In this document: one piece after another, positions 41,501 through 49,434 of the stretch
Layout: every line of letters starts with the position of its first letter
Numbering within the stretch: the first letter of the stretch is position 1
From: Phreatobacter sp.
GTDB taxonomy: Bacteria; Pseudomonadota; Alphaproteobacteria; Rhizobiales; Phreatobacteraceae
Assembly (NCBI RefSeq): GCF_016793595.1
Contig: NZ_JAEULY010000016.1
Coordinates: forward strand, 123,883 to 187,882
DNA: 64,000 bases
Direction of reading: 5' to 3'
Position numbers and translations under genes: made by a program
The notes under the pieces: generated by a model
Database searches by the model: none
The model's input: only the letters and a program-made list of their open reading frames with translations
Told to the model about the DNA's origin: nothing

Positions 41501-43958
41501 GCCGGTCGGCCAGAACTGGGGCGCGGGGGCCTATGCCACCGTCTTCGTGCGCCGGCCGCTGGACGCTGCCGCCTCCCGCATGCCGGGCCGGGCTATCGGC
41601 CTCGCATGGTTCGGCGTCGATACCGACCAGCGCCGCCTGCGCGTGACGCTCAACGCGCCCGACAAGATGCAGCCGCGCACGGCCTTGCGCGTGCCGATCC
41701 GCATCGAGGGCGTTGCGCCCGGCGAGCAGGCCTATGTCACGGTCGCCGCCGTCGATCTCGGCATCCTCACCATCACCAACTACCAGCCGCCGAAGCCGGA
41801 CGAGTATTATCTCGGCCAGCGCCGCCTATCGGCCGAGGTCCGCGATCTCTACGGCCTCCTGATCGACGGCATGTCGGCGGTGCGCGGCTCGATCCGCTCC
41901 GGCGGCGACGGGGCGGCCAACCGTCCTGCCACAGCGCCGCCCGCGCAGGAGCCGGTGTCGCTGTTCTCGGGCATCCTGACCGTCGGTCCGGACGGCACGG
42001 CGGAGGCGTCGTTCGACATCCCCGACTTCAACGGCACCGTACGCCTGATGGCCATGGCCTGGACGACGACCAAGCATGGCTCGGCGTCGAAGGACGTGAT
42101 CGCCCGCGATCCGGTCGTTGTGACTGCGACCCTGCCGCGCGCGCTCGGCCATGCCGACACCGCGACCGCCCGGCTCGACCTCGTCAATGCCGAGGCGCCG
42201 GCCGGCGCCTATCGCGTCACCGTCACGCCGGAAGGCCCGCTGCGGCTCGCCCAGACGAGCCAGACGGTGCAGCTTGGCGGCACTGGCGGGCGCGGCTCGG
42301 TGTCGCTGCCGCTGACCGCCGCCGGGCTCGGCGTCGGGCGTCTGGCCGTGCAGCTCACCGGCCCGAACGGGCTCGACGTCACCTCGCGCTATTCGCTCGG
42401 CGTGCGCCCGGCCTATCCGGACATCAGCCGTCGCACGGTGATGAGCATGGATCCCGGCCAAAACGTCACGGTCTCCTCCGACCTGCTGACCGATTTCGTG
42501 CCGGGTTCCGCCCGTGTCGCGGTCTCGGTCGGCCCGTCCACGGCCATCGACGTGCCCGGCCTGATCCTCGCGCTCGACCGCTATCCGTTCGGCTGTTCCG
42601 AGCAGATCACCTCGCGCGCCCTGCCGCTGCTCTATCTCGACGTGCTGGCGGCGGCGGAGGGCGGGCTCGGCCTCGAAAAGCCGGTGGCCGACCGCATCCG
42701 CGATTCCATCGACCGCATCCTGTCGCGCCAGTCGGGCACGGGTTCCTTCGGCCTGTGGTCGGCGGGCTCGAGCGAGGATCCCTGGCTCGACACCTATGTC
42801 ACGGACTTCCTGGCACGCGCCAGGGACAAGGGCTACGGCGTCCCGACGCAGGCGTTCAACGCGGCCATCGAGCGGCTGCGCACCCTGGTCGTCTCGACCA
42901 ACGGCGTCGGCGACAACAAGGGCATGGACGTCGCCTATGCCCATTACGTGCTCGCCCGCGTCGGCCGCGGCTCGTTGTCCGAGCTGCGCTGGCTCGCCGA
43001 TACCCAGCTGAACGAGATTGCGACGCCGGTGGCGCGCGGCCAGCTTGGCACTGCCCTCGCCCTGATGGGCGACCATGCCCGCGCCGAGCGGGTTCTGGCC
43101 TCGGCGGTGACGCTGCTCACCGCGCGTGGCCAGACCGATATGGGCCGGTTCGACTATGGCTCGCGCCTGCGCGATGCAGCGGCGATCATGGCGCTCGGCG
43201 TCGAGGCGCGCGTCAGCCGTCGCATCGTTGTCGACGCCCAGCGCGTGGTCGAGGACCTGCGCGCGCGCACCCGCTACCTCTCCACGCAGGAGAAGGTCTG
43301 GCTGGTGCTTGCCGCGCAGGCCCTGATCGAGGATGCCAAGCGCATCCGCCTTGATGTTGGCGGCGCGGCCCATGAGGGCGCGCTCGCGCGCACGCTGCGC
43401 TCGGACGAGCTCGGCAACGGTCTGTCCCTGCGCAATACCGGCCCCGAGCCGGTGCGCGCGGTGGTGACCGTCACGGGAACGCCGGCGACGCCTGAGCCTG
43501 CGGCTGCAAACGGCTTCACGCTGCAACGGCGCTACATGTCGCTCGACGGACGCCCGGTCGACATCACCCGCGTGGCGCAGGGCACGCGCCTCGTCGTGGT
43601 GCTGCAGGTGACCGAGGCGAGCCCGCAGCTCGGTCAGGTCATGCTGGTCGATCGGTTGCCGGCCGGCTTCGAGATCGACAATCCGAGCCTGATCGCCTCG
43701 GCCGAGACCTCGGCTCTGCGCTGGCTCGGGCCGGAGCAGGTGCAGCCCGACTACAAGGCGTTCCGCGACGACCGGTTCGAGGCGGCCTATAGCCGCTCCT
43801 CCGGCGCGAAGAACAACTGGCAGGTCGCCTACATGATCCGTGCGGTGACGCCGGGGCGCTTCGTCGTGCCGCCCGCCACCATCGAGGACATGTACCGGCC
43901 GGAGCGCTCGGCGCGCACCGCGGTCGGACAGGCCGAGGTGACGGCGAGCGGGCGCTAA
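38571..43958 (+). CDS. Bacterial alpha-2-macroglobulin family protein
   Basis: About 1,795 residues. Signal peptide ending near AAFAQSSEP, an N-terminal helical extension, a series of MG beta-sandwich domains (MEDTTRPLSARLQVRVAEPG; PSYRTGDTMTVSINSRFAGS) and the TED domain with the thioester motif GCSEQ at Cys1342. Such proteins trap proteases in the periplasm, in partnership with PbpC, which follows. No lipobox is seen. ATG 38571 was chosen since it starts the signal peptide; the preceding 26 codons lack one. Confidence 0.92.
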   Translation: MRIRGLVAAAGPLIVAAVLGFAGPKAAFAPSAAFAQSSEPEIIDLAQVPAPRPPARPGQEQRNPAPQPMLLPLRAYNRDDLTEQARRFEAAIANRRPGDDRPIPDVRRDADAAATRGDFRAAARAWEAIALRSGPDTAAWVRYSQALAGIRTNEWRERQQLQDDMMGAAFMAYRRSQNRNEEAFALAQVRQLLVARQQWRPAIDVARAVVETRDTPEARDAYNRLRDQHGFRLRETKIDSDSLRPRACFVFSEDLRKGRTDFAPYIRQTGVNNPPITVDDRQICVDGLKHGERYTFQLREGLPSVLPSESLTRNVDVSVYVRDRTPSVRFSGRAYVLPRAGQRGLPVVSVNLASIDVEIIRMGDRSIAQTIQEEFPKPLESYEMQQLISERGISAWKGQLAVENRLNEDVTTAFPVDEAVRNLEPGVYVITAKPTNAQRRTDDDDSGSSGRVAQWFIVSDLGVTALSGVDGVHGYIHSLNSAKPMADVEVRLLARNNEVLGTKRTDASGHVRFEPGLTRGEGSLAPALLVAATAAGDYAFLNLRQPAFDLSDRGVAGRELPGPLDAFLVPERGIYRPGETVYLTALLRDAKGDAVTGLPLTLVVERPDGVEYRRIVTQDQGAGARAVPIPIVSSAPTGTWRIRAVTDPKSPMAGEVRFLVEDFVPDRIAFDLTPAAQRLTRSQPFGATVDARYLFGMPGANLGVEGEVVMETTPSLPDFPGFRFGLGDEEAKRDREPLGDGITTDDAGKATISARLPRMEDTTRPLSARLQVRVAEPGGRAVERTATVPVLPGTPLIGVKPLFEDNRVGEGETASFEAISVAADGRTRRGQTLTWQVLRLETRWIWTRGTNGWGSQAVVSTRRIADGQVQATASGEASRIAVPVPWGKYRLEVTSGGDVAGPTTTVIFESGYGAGGTADTPDVLEMSLDKPSYRTGDTMTVSINSRFAGSATVAVMGDRLLAERTVDVPQGRSTIEVPVGQNWGAGAYATVFVRRPLDAAASRMPGRAIGLAWFGVDTDQRRLRVTLNAPDKMQPRTALRVPIRIEGVAPGEQAYVTVAAVDLGILTITNYQPPKPDEYYLGQRRLSAEVRDLYGLLIDGMSAVRGSIRSGGDGAANRPATAPPAQEPVSLFSGILTVGPDGTAEASFDIPDFNGTVRLMAMAWTTTKHGSASKDVIARDPVVVTATLPRALGHADTATARLDLVNAEAPAGAYRVTVTPEGPLRLAQTSQTVQLGGTGGRGSVSLPLTAAGLGVGRLAVQLTGPNGLDVTSRYSLGVRPAYPDISRRTVMSMDPGQNVTVSSDLLTDFVPGSARVAVSVGPSTAIDVPGLILALDRYPFGCSEQITSRALPLLYLDVLAAAEGGLGLEKPVADRIRDSIDRILSRQSGTGSFGLWSAGSSEDPWLDTYVTDFLARARDKGYGVPTQAFNAAIERLRTLVVSTNGVGDNKGMDVAYAHYVLARVGRGSLSELRWLADTQLNEIATPVARGQLGTALALMGDHARAERVLASAVTLLTARGQTDMGRFDYGSRLRDAAAIMALGVEARVSRRIVVDAQRVVEDLRARTRYLSTQEKVWLVLAAQALIEDAKRIRLDVGGAAHEGALARTLRSDELGNGLSLRNTGPEPVRAVVTVTGTPATPEPAAANGFTLQRRYMSLDGRPVDITRVAQGTRLVVVLQVTEASPQLGQVMLVDRLPAGFEIDNPSLIASAETSALRWLGPEQVQPDYKAFRDDRFEAAYSRSSGAKNNWQVAYMIRAVTPGRFVVPPATIEDMYRPERSARTAVGQAEVTASGR

Positions 43959-43961
43959 CGA

Positions 43962-44005
43962 GCATTTTCAAGCGAAGTGGACACCGGTTCGCGTGAAGAA
44001 AATGC
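43962..44005. repeat. Palindromic intergenic element, copy 2
   Basis: GCATTTTC (43962) pairs with GAAAATGC (43998), and GCGAA with TTCGC inside; core ACACCGGTTCGCGTGAA. It is related to the palindrome at 35432. It sits between the A2M stop and the pbpC start, where it could form an mRNA hairpin that separates the expression of the two genes. Confidence 0.8.
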
Positions 44006-44030
44006 GAGAGAACGGGAAAGAGATGGGGCG

Positions 44031-46085
44031 ATGAGGAAGCGCCTCATCGCGGGAATGGCGGCCGGCGGGCTCGCGCTCGCCGGGGCCGGCGGGGTTGTCT
44101 TCGCGTGGCGGGCGGGCAGCGGCCCCGACGGCTCGGCGACGCCCTATTCGCGCGAGGTGGTCGACCGCAACGGACGGCTGCTCAGGCCGTTCCAGACCGA
44201 CGACGACATGTGGCGCTTCCCCGGCGCGGCGGGTGATGTTGACCCGCTGTTCCTGCGCATGCTCTCGGCTTACGAGGATCGCCGCTTCCGCCAGCATCCC
44301 GGCGTCGACCCGCTGGCTCTCGCCCGCGCCGCTGGCCAGTGGCTGATCTCGGGGCGGATCGTTTCCGGCGGCTCGACTTTGTCGATGCAGGTCGTCCGCC
44401 TCATCGACAAGCGCGAGGACGGCCGCTCCCTGGCCGTCAAACTGCGCGAGATGGCGCGCGCCGTCCGCCTCGAACGTGAGATCGGCAAGGAGCGCATGCT
44501 CGATCTCTACCTGTCGCTCGCCCCTTACGGCGGCAATGTCGAGGGCATCCGCGCCGCCTCGCTCGCCTATTTCGGCAAGGAGCCGCGCCGCCTGTCGCCC
44601 GGCGAGGCCGCCTTGCTCGTGGCCCTGCCGCAGGCGCCGGAGACGCGACGCCCCGACCGCTTCCCGGAAACAGCGCGCCGCGCGCGTGACCGCGTGCTCG
44701 ACCGCATGCTCGCCGCCGGCGTACTGAAGCCAGAGCAGGTCGCTTCGGGCAAGGCCGAGCGCGTGCCGCTGGCGCGCCGGGCCATGCCGGCTTTCGCCTG
44801 GCACGCCGCCAGCGAGGCGATCGCCGCGCGCCCGGCGACCCGCGTTCACCGCATGACCTTCGACCGCACCCAGCAGGAGGCGCTGGAGGCGCTGTTGCGC
44901 GAGCGGGTGCGCTCGGCAGGCGCGAAACTGTCGGGCGCCATCGTCGCCATAGACCACCGCTCCGGCGAAGTGATCGCCCGCGTCGGCTCGGTCGACCCGC
45001 TCGACCATGAACGGCAGGGCGCGGTGGACATGACCTGGGCCGTCCGCTCGCCCGGCTCGACGCTGAAGCCGCTGATCTATGCCATGGCCTACGAGACCGG
45101 CATCGCCCATCCCGAGACGCTGATCGAGGACCGGCCATCACGGTTCGGCAACTACGCGCCGGCCAATTTCGACCGCGGCTACCAGGGCACGGTTTCGACG
45201 CGCACGGCGCTGCAGATGTCGCTCAACGTGCCGGCCATCGCGCTGCTCGACGGCGTCGGGCCGCAGCGCTTCTATGCGCGGCTGGAACAGGCCGGCATCC
45301 GCCCGGCGCTGCCGCGCGGCGAAGTGCCTGGGCTTGCGGTGGGGCTCGGCGGCGTCGGTATCCGCCTGTTCGACCTCGCGGCGCTCTATGCGGGTCTCGC
45401 GCGCGGCGGCGAGATGCCGCCGCTGGCCGAACGGCGCGGCGAGCCGGCACCTGCCGCCCGCCCCATCGCCGACGAGAACTCGGCCTGGTTCGTCGGTGAC
45501 ATTCTGGCGGACGCGCCCGCGCCGGAGGCCGCCATGTCTGGCCGCTATGCCTACAAGACCGGCACGTCCTACGGTTTCCGCGATGCCTGGGCGGTGGGCT
45601 TCGACGGACGCCGCACGGTGGCGGTCTGGGTCGGACGCCCGGACGGCTCATCGGTTCCGGGGATCACCGGCCGCATCACCGCCGCCCCCATCCTGTTCGA
45701 CGCCTTCGCGCGGCTTGGTCCCTATGCGCCGCTGCCGCCGCGCCCCGCCGCGCTGCCGGCCCTGTCCGCCTCGCAATTGCCGGCCCCGCTCCGCCGCTTC
45801 GGGCCGGCGCGCGAGGAGGCCAGCGACGTGCGCGACCTCAAGATCGCCTTCCCGCCCGATGGCGTGCATGTCGATCTCGGCGCGGCGCGGGGCGAGATGG
45901 AACCGCTGGCGATCCGCACGACCGGCGGGCGGCCGCCGTTCACGGTGCTGGTCGATGGCCGCCCTGCCGTCAGGTTCGGCGCGCAGCGGCAGGCCATCGT
46001 CCACCCGGATGGGCCGGGCTTCACGACGCTCTCCGTGATCGACGGCGAGGGTCGCAGCGCCAGCGTCACCGTCAGGGTCGAGTAG
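44031..46085 (+). CDS. pbpC: Penicillin-binding protein 1C
   Basis: 684-residue bifunctional peptidoglycan synthase-type protein. One N-terminal membrane helix, a transglycosylase domain with LSAYEDRRFRQHPGVDP (catalytic Glu) and GGSTLSMQVVR, a transpeptidase domain with the SPGSTLKPLIYAM (SxxK), and KTGTSYGFRDAW, and a C-terminal BiPBP_C beta domain. PbpC with bacterial alpha-2-macroglobulin is a known conserved pair, thought to repair damage after breach. ATG 44031 gives the family's basic start MRKRLIAG. Confidence 0.94.
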   Translation: MRKRLIAGMAAGGLALAGAGGVVFAWRAGSGPDGSATPYSREVVDRNGRLLRPFQTDDDMWRFPGAAGDVDPLFLRMLSAYEDRRFRQHPGVDPLALARAAGQWLISGRIVSGGSTLSMQVVRLIDKREDGRSLAVKLREMARAVRLEREIGKERMLDLYLSLAPYGGNVEGIRAASLAYFGKEPRRLSPGEAALLVALPQAPETRRPDRFPETARRARDRVLDRMLAAGVLKPEQVASGKAERVPLARRAMPAFAWHAASEAIAARPATRVHRMTFDRTQQEALEALLRERVRSAGAKLSGAIVAIDHRSGEVIARVGSVDPLDHERQGAVDMTWAVRSPGSTLKPLIYAMAYETGIAHPETLIEDRPSRFGNYAPANFDRGYQGTVSTRTALQMSLNVPAIALLDGVGPQRFYARLEQAGIRPALPRGEVPGLAVGLGGVGIRLFDLAALYAGLARGGEMPPLAERRGEPAPAARPIADENSAWFVGDILADAPAPEAAMSGRYAYKTGTSYGFRDAWAVGFDGRRTVAVWVGRPDGSSVPGITGRITAAPILFDAFARLGPYAPLPPRPAALPALSASQLPAPLRRFGPAREEASDVRDLKIAFPPDGVHVDLGAARGEMEPLAIRTTGGRPPFTVLVDGRPAVRFGAQRQAIVHPDGPGFTTLSVIDGEGRSASVTVRVE

Positions 46086-46689
46086 GCGGGGCCACAGCGC
46101 CCGGCAGACCCAGCACCCAGCTCCGCGTCATCACGACAAGCGCGTTGGCGATCACCTCGTCCGGCGCGGGGCCGAGCTTTTCCTCCAGCCCCAGCGAGAC
46201 AATGCCGTGGGACGCCGAGAACAGCGTGCGGGCGAGGCCGTTGCGCATCGCCGGCGTGCTGCCGGGCAGAAGCGTCGCCAGCGGCCCCTCGATATGGCGG
46301 AAGAGCTGGGCGACCACGCCGAGATACCATTCCGGTGGCATGGCTCCGTCCGGTATCTGGTGCGCGAAGACCGCCGTCCAGCGCCGGCGCTCGGCGCGCG
46401 AGAAGCGGTGATAGGCGAGCGCCAGCTTGCGCATCGCAGTTTCCGGGTCGTCGCCGGCATCGGTGGCGCCGGCCAGAACCGCGTCCAGCCGCCGGAGCGT
46501 GCGGGCATTGACCTCGTAGATCAGCGCGTCGAGGTCGGGGAAGACGTTGTAGATCGCGCCGACCGCGCAGCCTGCCGCCTCGGCCAGCGCCCGCGCCTTG
46601 ATGCCCGACAGGCCGTTGACGCTGACGGCCGCTTCGGCTGCGTCGATCAGGTCGTCCCTCAGCCTGGCGCGCTTGTCGGCAGTGGTCAT
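46072..46689 (-). CDS. TetR/AcrR-family transcriptional regulator
   Basis: 205 residues. N-terminal HTH: LIDAAEAAVSVNGLSGIKARALAEA, AGCAVGAIYNVFPDLDALI; the C-terminal ligand domain has WTAVFAHQIPDGAMPPEW. Overlaps the 3' end of pbpC by 14 bp, convergent. Three operators lie upstream, so it likely controls itself and the divergent PspA-like gene. Ligand unknown. Confidence 0.9.
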   Translation of the reverse strand: MTTADKRARLRDDLIDAAEAAVSVNGLSGIKARALAEAAGCAVGAIYNVFPDLDALIYEVNARTLRRLDAVLAGATDAGDDPETAMRKLALAYHRFSRAERRRWTAVFAHQIPDGAMPPEWYLGVVAQLFRHIEGPLATLLPGSTPAMRNGLARTLFSASHGIVSLGLEEKLGPAPDEVIANALVVMTRSWVLGLPGAVAPPTRP

Positions 46690-46707
46690 GGCCTCTCCGA
46701 GAAAATA

Positions 46708-46720
46708 TGAACATCGTTCA
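46708..46720. promoter_or_regulatory. TetR operator 1
   Basis: TGAACATCGTTCA, an inverted repeat TGAAC-N3-GTTCA. It lies 19 bp upstream of the TetR start. Two further copies follow at 46731 and 46766. Confidence 0.7.
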
Positions 46721-46730
46721 AAAAATCACT

Positions 46731-46743
46731 TGAACAACGTTCA
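46731..46743. promoter_or_regulatory. TetR operator 2
   Basis: TGAACAACGTTCA; the same arms as operator 1, starting 23 bp after it. Confidence 0.7.
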
Positions 46744-46765
46744 GGGGCTTGGTAAACAGCAATCG

Positions 46766-46778
46766 TGAACGTCGTTCA
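46766..46778. promoter_or_regulatory. TetR operator 3
   Basis: TGAACGTCGTTCA; 17 bp before the start of the PspA-like gene, overlapping its probable promoter or early transcript. Arms TGAAC/GTTCA identical to the other two. Confidence 0.7.
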
Positions 46779-46795
46779 TAGCGAGGGAGACGGCA

Positions 46796-47464
46796 ATGTT
46801 CAAGGCGCTGATGGCCCGCATGCGAGGCAATTCCTTGTCGAATGCCGCTGACGAGCGTCACCCGCTTCTCGTGGTTGACCGCCAGCGTATCGACGCGGAG
46901 GGGCGCGTCGAGCTCGCGCGCCGCCGGCTGGCCTTGGCGCAGGCGACGAGGCAGGCGGAAGCCGGGCGCCTCGCGGCTGCCGATCGGCGCATTGCGGCGC
47001 TGGAACTTCGTGCGATGCAGGCGCTCGCGGACGGGGAGGCCCCTGTCGCGCGCCAGTCGGCCGAGATGATCGCGCGGCTGTCCGCCGACCGGGTGTGGAC
47101 GCTCGGGGTGGTGCGCGCGGGTGACGCCGAGGCGGGTCGGCTTGCCCGCAATCTCGCCGCGGCCGAAGCGCATCTCGCCCGCGTCCAGCGCGCGGGACGC
47201 ATCGTGCGCGCCGAAGAGGTTGTCCGCCAGCTGCGGGACAGCACGGCGCGGCGGCGCGGCTTCGACGCGATGGCCGACGCGCCGCTGGCAGAGGCCGAGG
47301 CGACGCTTGCCCGGCTGCGTGCGCGTCAGGCGGAGAGCATCGCCGCCGAAACGGCGTGCGACGGCGAGGGCGATGCCGCCATGCTGCGGGCACCGGTCCC
47401 GGGCGCCGCCGAGATTCTCGTCGGGCTTCGCAATCGCGTGACCATGCCGAGCCGGGCCGCGTGA
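46796..47464 (+). CDS. PspA/IM30-like coiled-coil protein
   Basis: 222 residues, almost entirely helical: RRLALAQATRQAEAGRLAAA, ARNLAAAEAHLARVQRAGRI, ADAPLAEAEATLARLRARQ. This alternation matches PspA/IM30-type ESCRT-III-like proteins that bind stressed inner membranes, though the sequence is too repetitive to be sure. Divergent from the TetR gene with three shared operators, so it is likely induced when the repressor binds its ligand. Confidence 0.6.
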   Translation: MFKALMARMRGNSLSNAADERHPLLVVDRQRIDAEGRVELARRRLALAQATRQAEAGRLAAADRRIAALELRAMQALADGEAPVARQSAEMIARLSADRVWTLGVVRAGDAEAGRLARNLAAAEAHLARVQRAGRIVRAEEVVRQLRDSTARRRGFDAMADAPLAEAEATLARLRARQAESIAAETACDGEGDAAMLRAPVPGAAEILVGLRNRVTMPSRAA

Positions 47465-47477
47465 TCGCGGCCCCGCC

Positions 47478-49061
47478 TCACGCGCCGGGGTGGTACTGGT
47501 AGAGCCAGGTCTCGGAGGCGACCTGATCGCCGACCTTGAGGTAGCAACGCATCTCGACGGGCTCGTTGCCCTCGACCTTCAGGTCGAACTGGGTGCGCCA
47601 GTGGCCGGGCACGTCGTTCGGCACGGCCTCGGTATATTTGTAGTCGCCGATCGCGCCGCGCGAGACCGAGATGACCGGCTCGGGGATCGTGCCTTTCGGC
47701 AGGTCGGCGAGCGGTCCACCTCTGAATTCGATGAGGAATTTCCGCACGCCCGGCGGGCGGGGCTGGCCGGGCTGGCCGCCGCGGCCGAGGCGCGTCGCCA
47801 CGACGCGCGCCAGCGAGGTGGGATAGGGCTCGTCCGCCAGCCAGTGCAGGCGGTAGCGGAACTCGCGCGAGGAGCCCGGTTCGGCCGGCTCGCGCGGCAC
47901 CCACATGGCAACGATGTTGTCGTGGATCTCGTCGTCGGTATTGAGCTCGACGAGCTGCACCGCGCCATCGCCCCAGTCGCCCTGCGGTTCGACCCAGGCC
48001 GACGGACGCTTCTCGTATTTGACGCCGTCGAGGTAATGCAGGAACTCGCGGTCGCGCTGCAAGAGGCCGAAGCCACGCGGCCCCTTGTCGACGAAGCTCG
48101 ACGTCATGGTCCTCTGCGGGTTGTTGAGGGGACGCCAGATGTGCTCGCCCGCGCCGGTCCAGATGGCGAGGCCGTCGGAATCATGCACCTCCGGCCGCCA
48201 GTCGATGGTGCGCGAGGAGATGGTCTCCGAATACCAGTACATGGAGGTGAGCGGCGCGACGCCGAGATGGGTCACCCGACTGCGGAAGTTGAGGCTCGCC
48301 TCGATATCCATGATGACGCCCGTGCCGCGCCGGCACTGGAAGCGATAGGCGCCGGTCAGCGAGGGCCCGTCGAGCAGGGCATAGAGCGTGACCGGGTCCG
48401 CCGGGGTCTCCGCTGCTTCGATCCAGAAGGCGACGAAGTCCGGGAACTCCTCCGGGCCCGGTCCCTGCCCGGGCGCCAGCGCGATGCCGCGCGCGGAGAG
48501 GCCGACCTGCCCGAACTCGCCGACCGCGCGGAAGTAGGAGGCGCCGAGCCAGGTCGCCCAGGGCTCCTGCGTCTTCCATGGGCCGGTCTTCGCCTCCTGC
48601 AGCCAGAGGCCGGCGAAGGCCGAGGGCGAGGGTGGCAGGCTCGACGCTGGGTGCTCCGGGCCAATGGTGAAGAGCTTGGGGTCGTAGAGGACCTCGCGCG
48701 CCTGTCCGTTCGCCAGCGCGTGCATGGTCACGGTCTTCGGGAAGTACTGGCCGACATGCTGAAAGGTGACGGGGTAGGCGCCGGGACCTGAGCCGAACAG
48801 CGCCGAATCCTTGTCGAAGCGCAGCTTGCCGTGATTGTCGTAGTCGATCCGGCCGACGATCTGTGGATTGGGCCGGGGCGGAGACTGATAGGGCTTGGCC
48901 GCCCGCTCCCGCGCCATCGCCTTCAGGTCGTTGTAGCCGAAAGCCTTCGCCGGCCCGAAGCGCAGCGGCGTCGCCGCCTTCGCATGGCCGGCCAGCACGG
49001 GTGCCATGCCTGCGGCTGCGGCGAGGCTGAGGAGGTTGCGGCGGTTCAGCGTGTCGATCAT
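47478..49061 (-). CDS. Glucan biosynthesis protein (MdoG/OpgD family)
   Basis: 527 residues acting in periplasmic glucan (OPG) synthesis. Twin-arginine signal NRRNLLSLAAAAGMAPVLAG, then FGYNDLKAMARERAAKPYQS, QHVGQYFPKTVTMHALANG, MYWYSETISSRTIDWRPEVH, which are characteristic family segments. The Tat signal favours the OpgD-like subgroup over Sec-exported OpgG. The start MIDTLNRRN (49061) keeps the signal at the N-terminus. No mdoH gene is adjacent. Confidence 0.9.
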   Translation of the reverse strand: MIDTLNRRNLLSLAAAAGMAPVLAGHAKAATPLRFGPAKAFGYNDLKAMARERAAKPYQSPPRPNPQIVGRIDYDNHGKLRFDKDSALFGSGPGAYPVTFQHVGQYFPKTVTMHALANGQAREVLYDPKLFTIGPEHPASSLPPSPSAFAGLWLQEAKTGPWKTQEPWATWLGASYFRAVGEFGQVGLSARGIALAPGQGPGPEEFPDFVAFWIEAAETPADPVTLYALLDGPSLTGAYRFQCRRGTGVIMDIEASLNFRSRVTHLGVAPLTSMYWYSETISSRTIDWRPEVHDSDGLAIWTGAGEHIWRPLNNPQRTMTSSFVDKGPRGFGLLQRDREFLHYLDGVKYEKRPSAWVEPQGDWGDGAVQLVELNTDDEIHDNIVAMWVPREPAEPGSSREFRYRLHWLADEPYPTSLARVVATRLGRGGQPGQPRPPGVRKFLIEFRGGPLADLPKGTIPEPVISVSRGAIGDYKYTEAVPNDVPGHWRTQFDLKVEGNEPVEMRCYLKVGDQVASETWLYQYHPGA

Positions 49062-49434
49062 CTGCAATCCGGGAAATGCCAGTCGTCGGCCCTGGTAGAG
49101 CCGCGCGCGGCTCTCATGCCAGACCTTTCCGGGCTAAACTGGGGCGGCGAAACGGAAAAGCCAAACGGCTGCGGCCGCTTGTCGATTGACTTTTCGCCGC
49201 ACCTCGTGTTTTTCCCGTGCCTTACGGCACTTCCGCCGGGGACACCCATTCCAGCCATGGCTTTCGGTCGCACCAAAACGACGACGAAAACCAAGCCGGT
49301 CGCCAAAGGCGGCACGGCAGGCTGACGCTTCGTCCTCGCAACCGGGTGCTCCCCCGACGGGGAGATGGGCGCCACGGGACCGATTGACGGTCCCGATCCC
49401 GGGGGAGAGCTCTAAAGGCTAAAGAGGCCATTCC
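49062..49434. other. Intergenic region between mdoG-like gene and asd
   Basis: 373 bp, divergent. It contains the structured leader described separately (49341-49410) and presumably both promoters. A 22-codon frame at 49258 was not accepted. No other gene is seen. Confidence 0.7.
49341..49410 (+). promoter_or_regulatory. Structured leader of asd, class unknown
   Basis: Two hairpins are visible: CTCCCC/GGGGAG (49349-49364, loop CGAC) and CGGGACCG/CGGTCCCG (49375-49395, loop ATTGA). The 5' CTCCCCC can alternatively pair with GGGGGAG at 49401-49407, which would disrupt hairpin 1. Mutually exclusive pairing shortly before the asd ribosome site (AAAGAGG) suggests conditional regulation. It matches no riboswitch class I can name. 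Confidence 0.45.

Noticed and set aside
49258..49326. 22-codon frame MAFGRTKTTTKTKPVAKG
   Set aside because: Too short, with no supporting ribosome site or neighbour; low-complexity coding.
49341..49410. Mini-ykkC (guanidine-II) riboswitch upstream of asd
   Set aside because: Both hairpins contain GACGG, but neither has an ACGR tetraloop on a properly closed stem, so the class does not fit.
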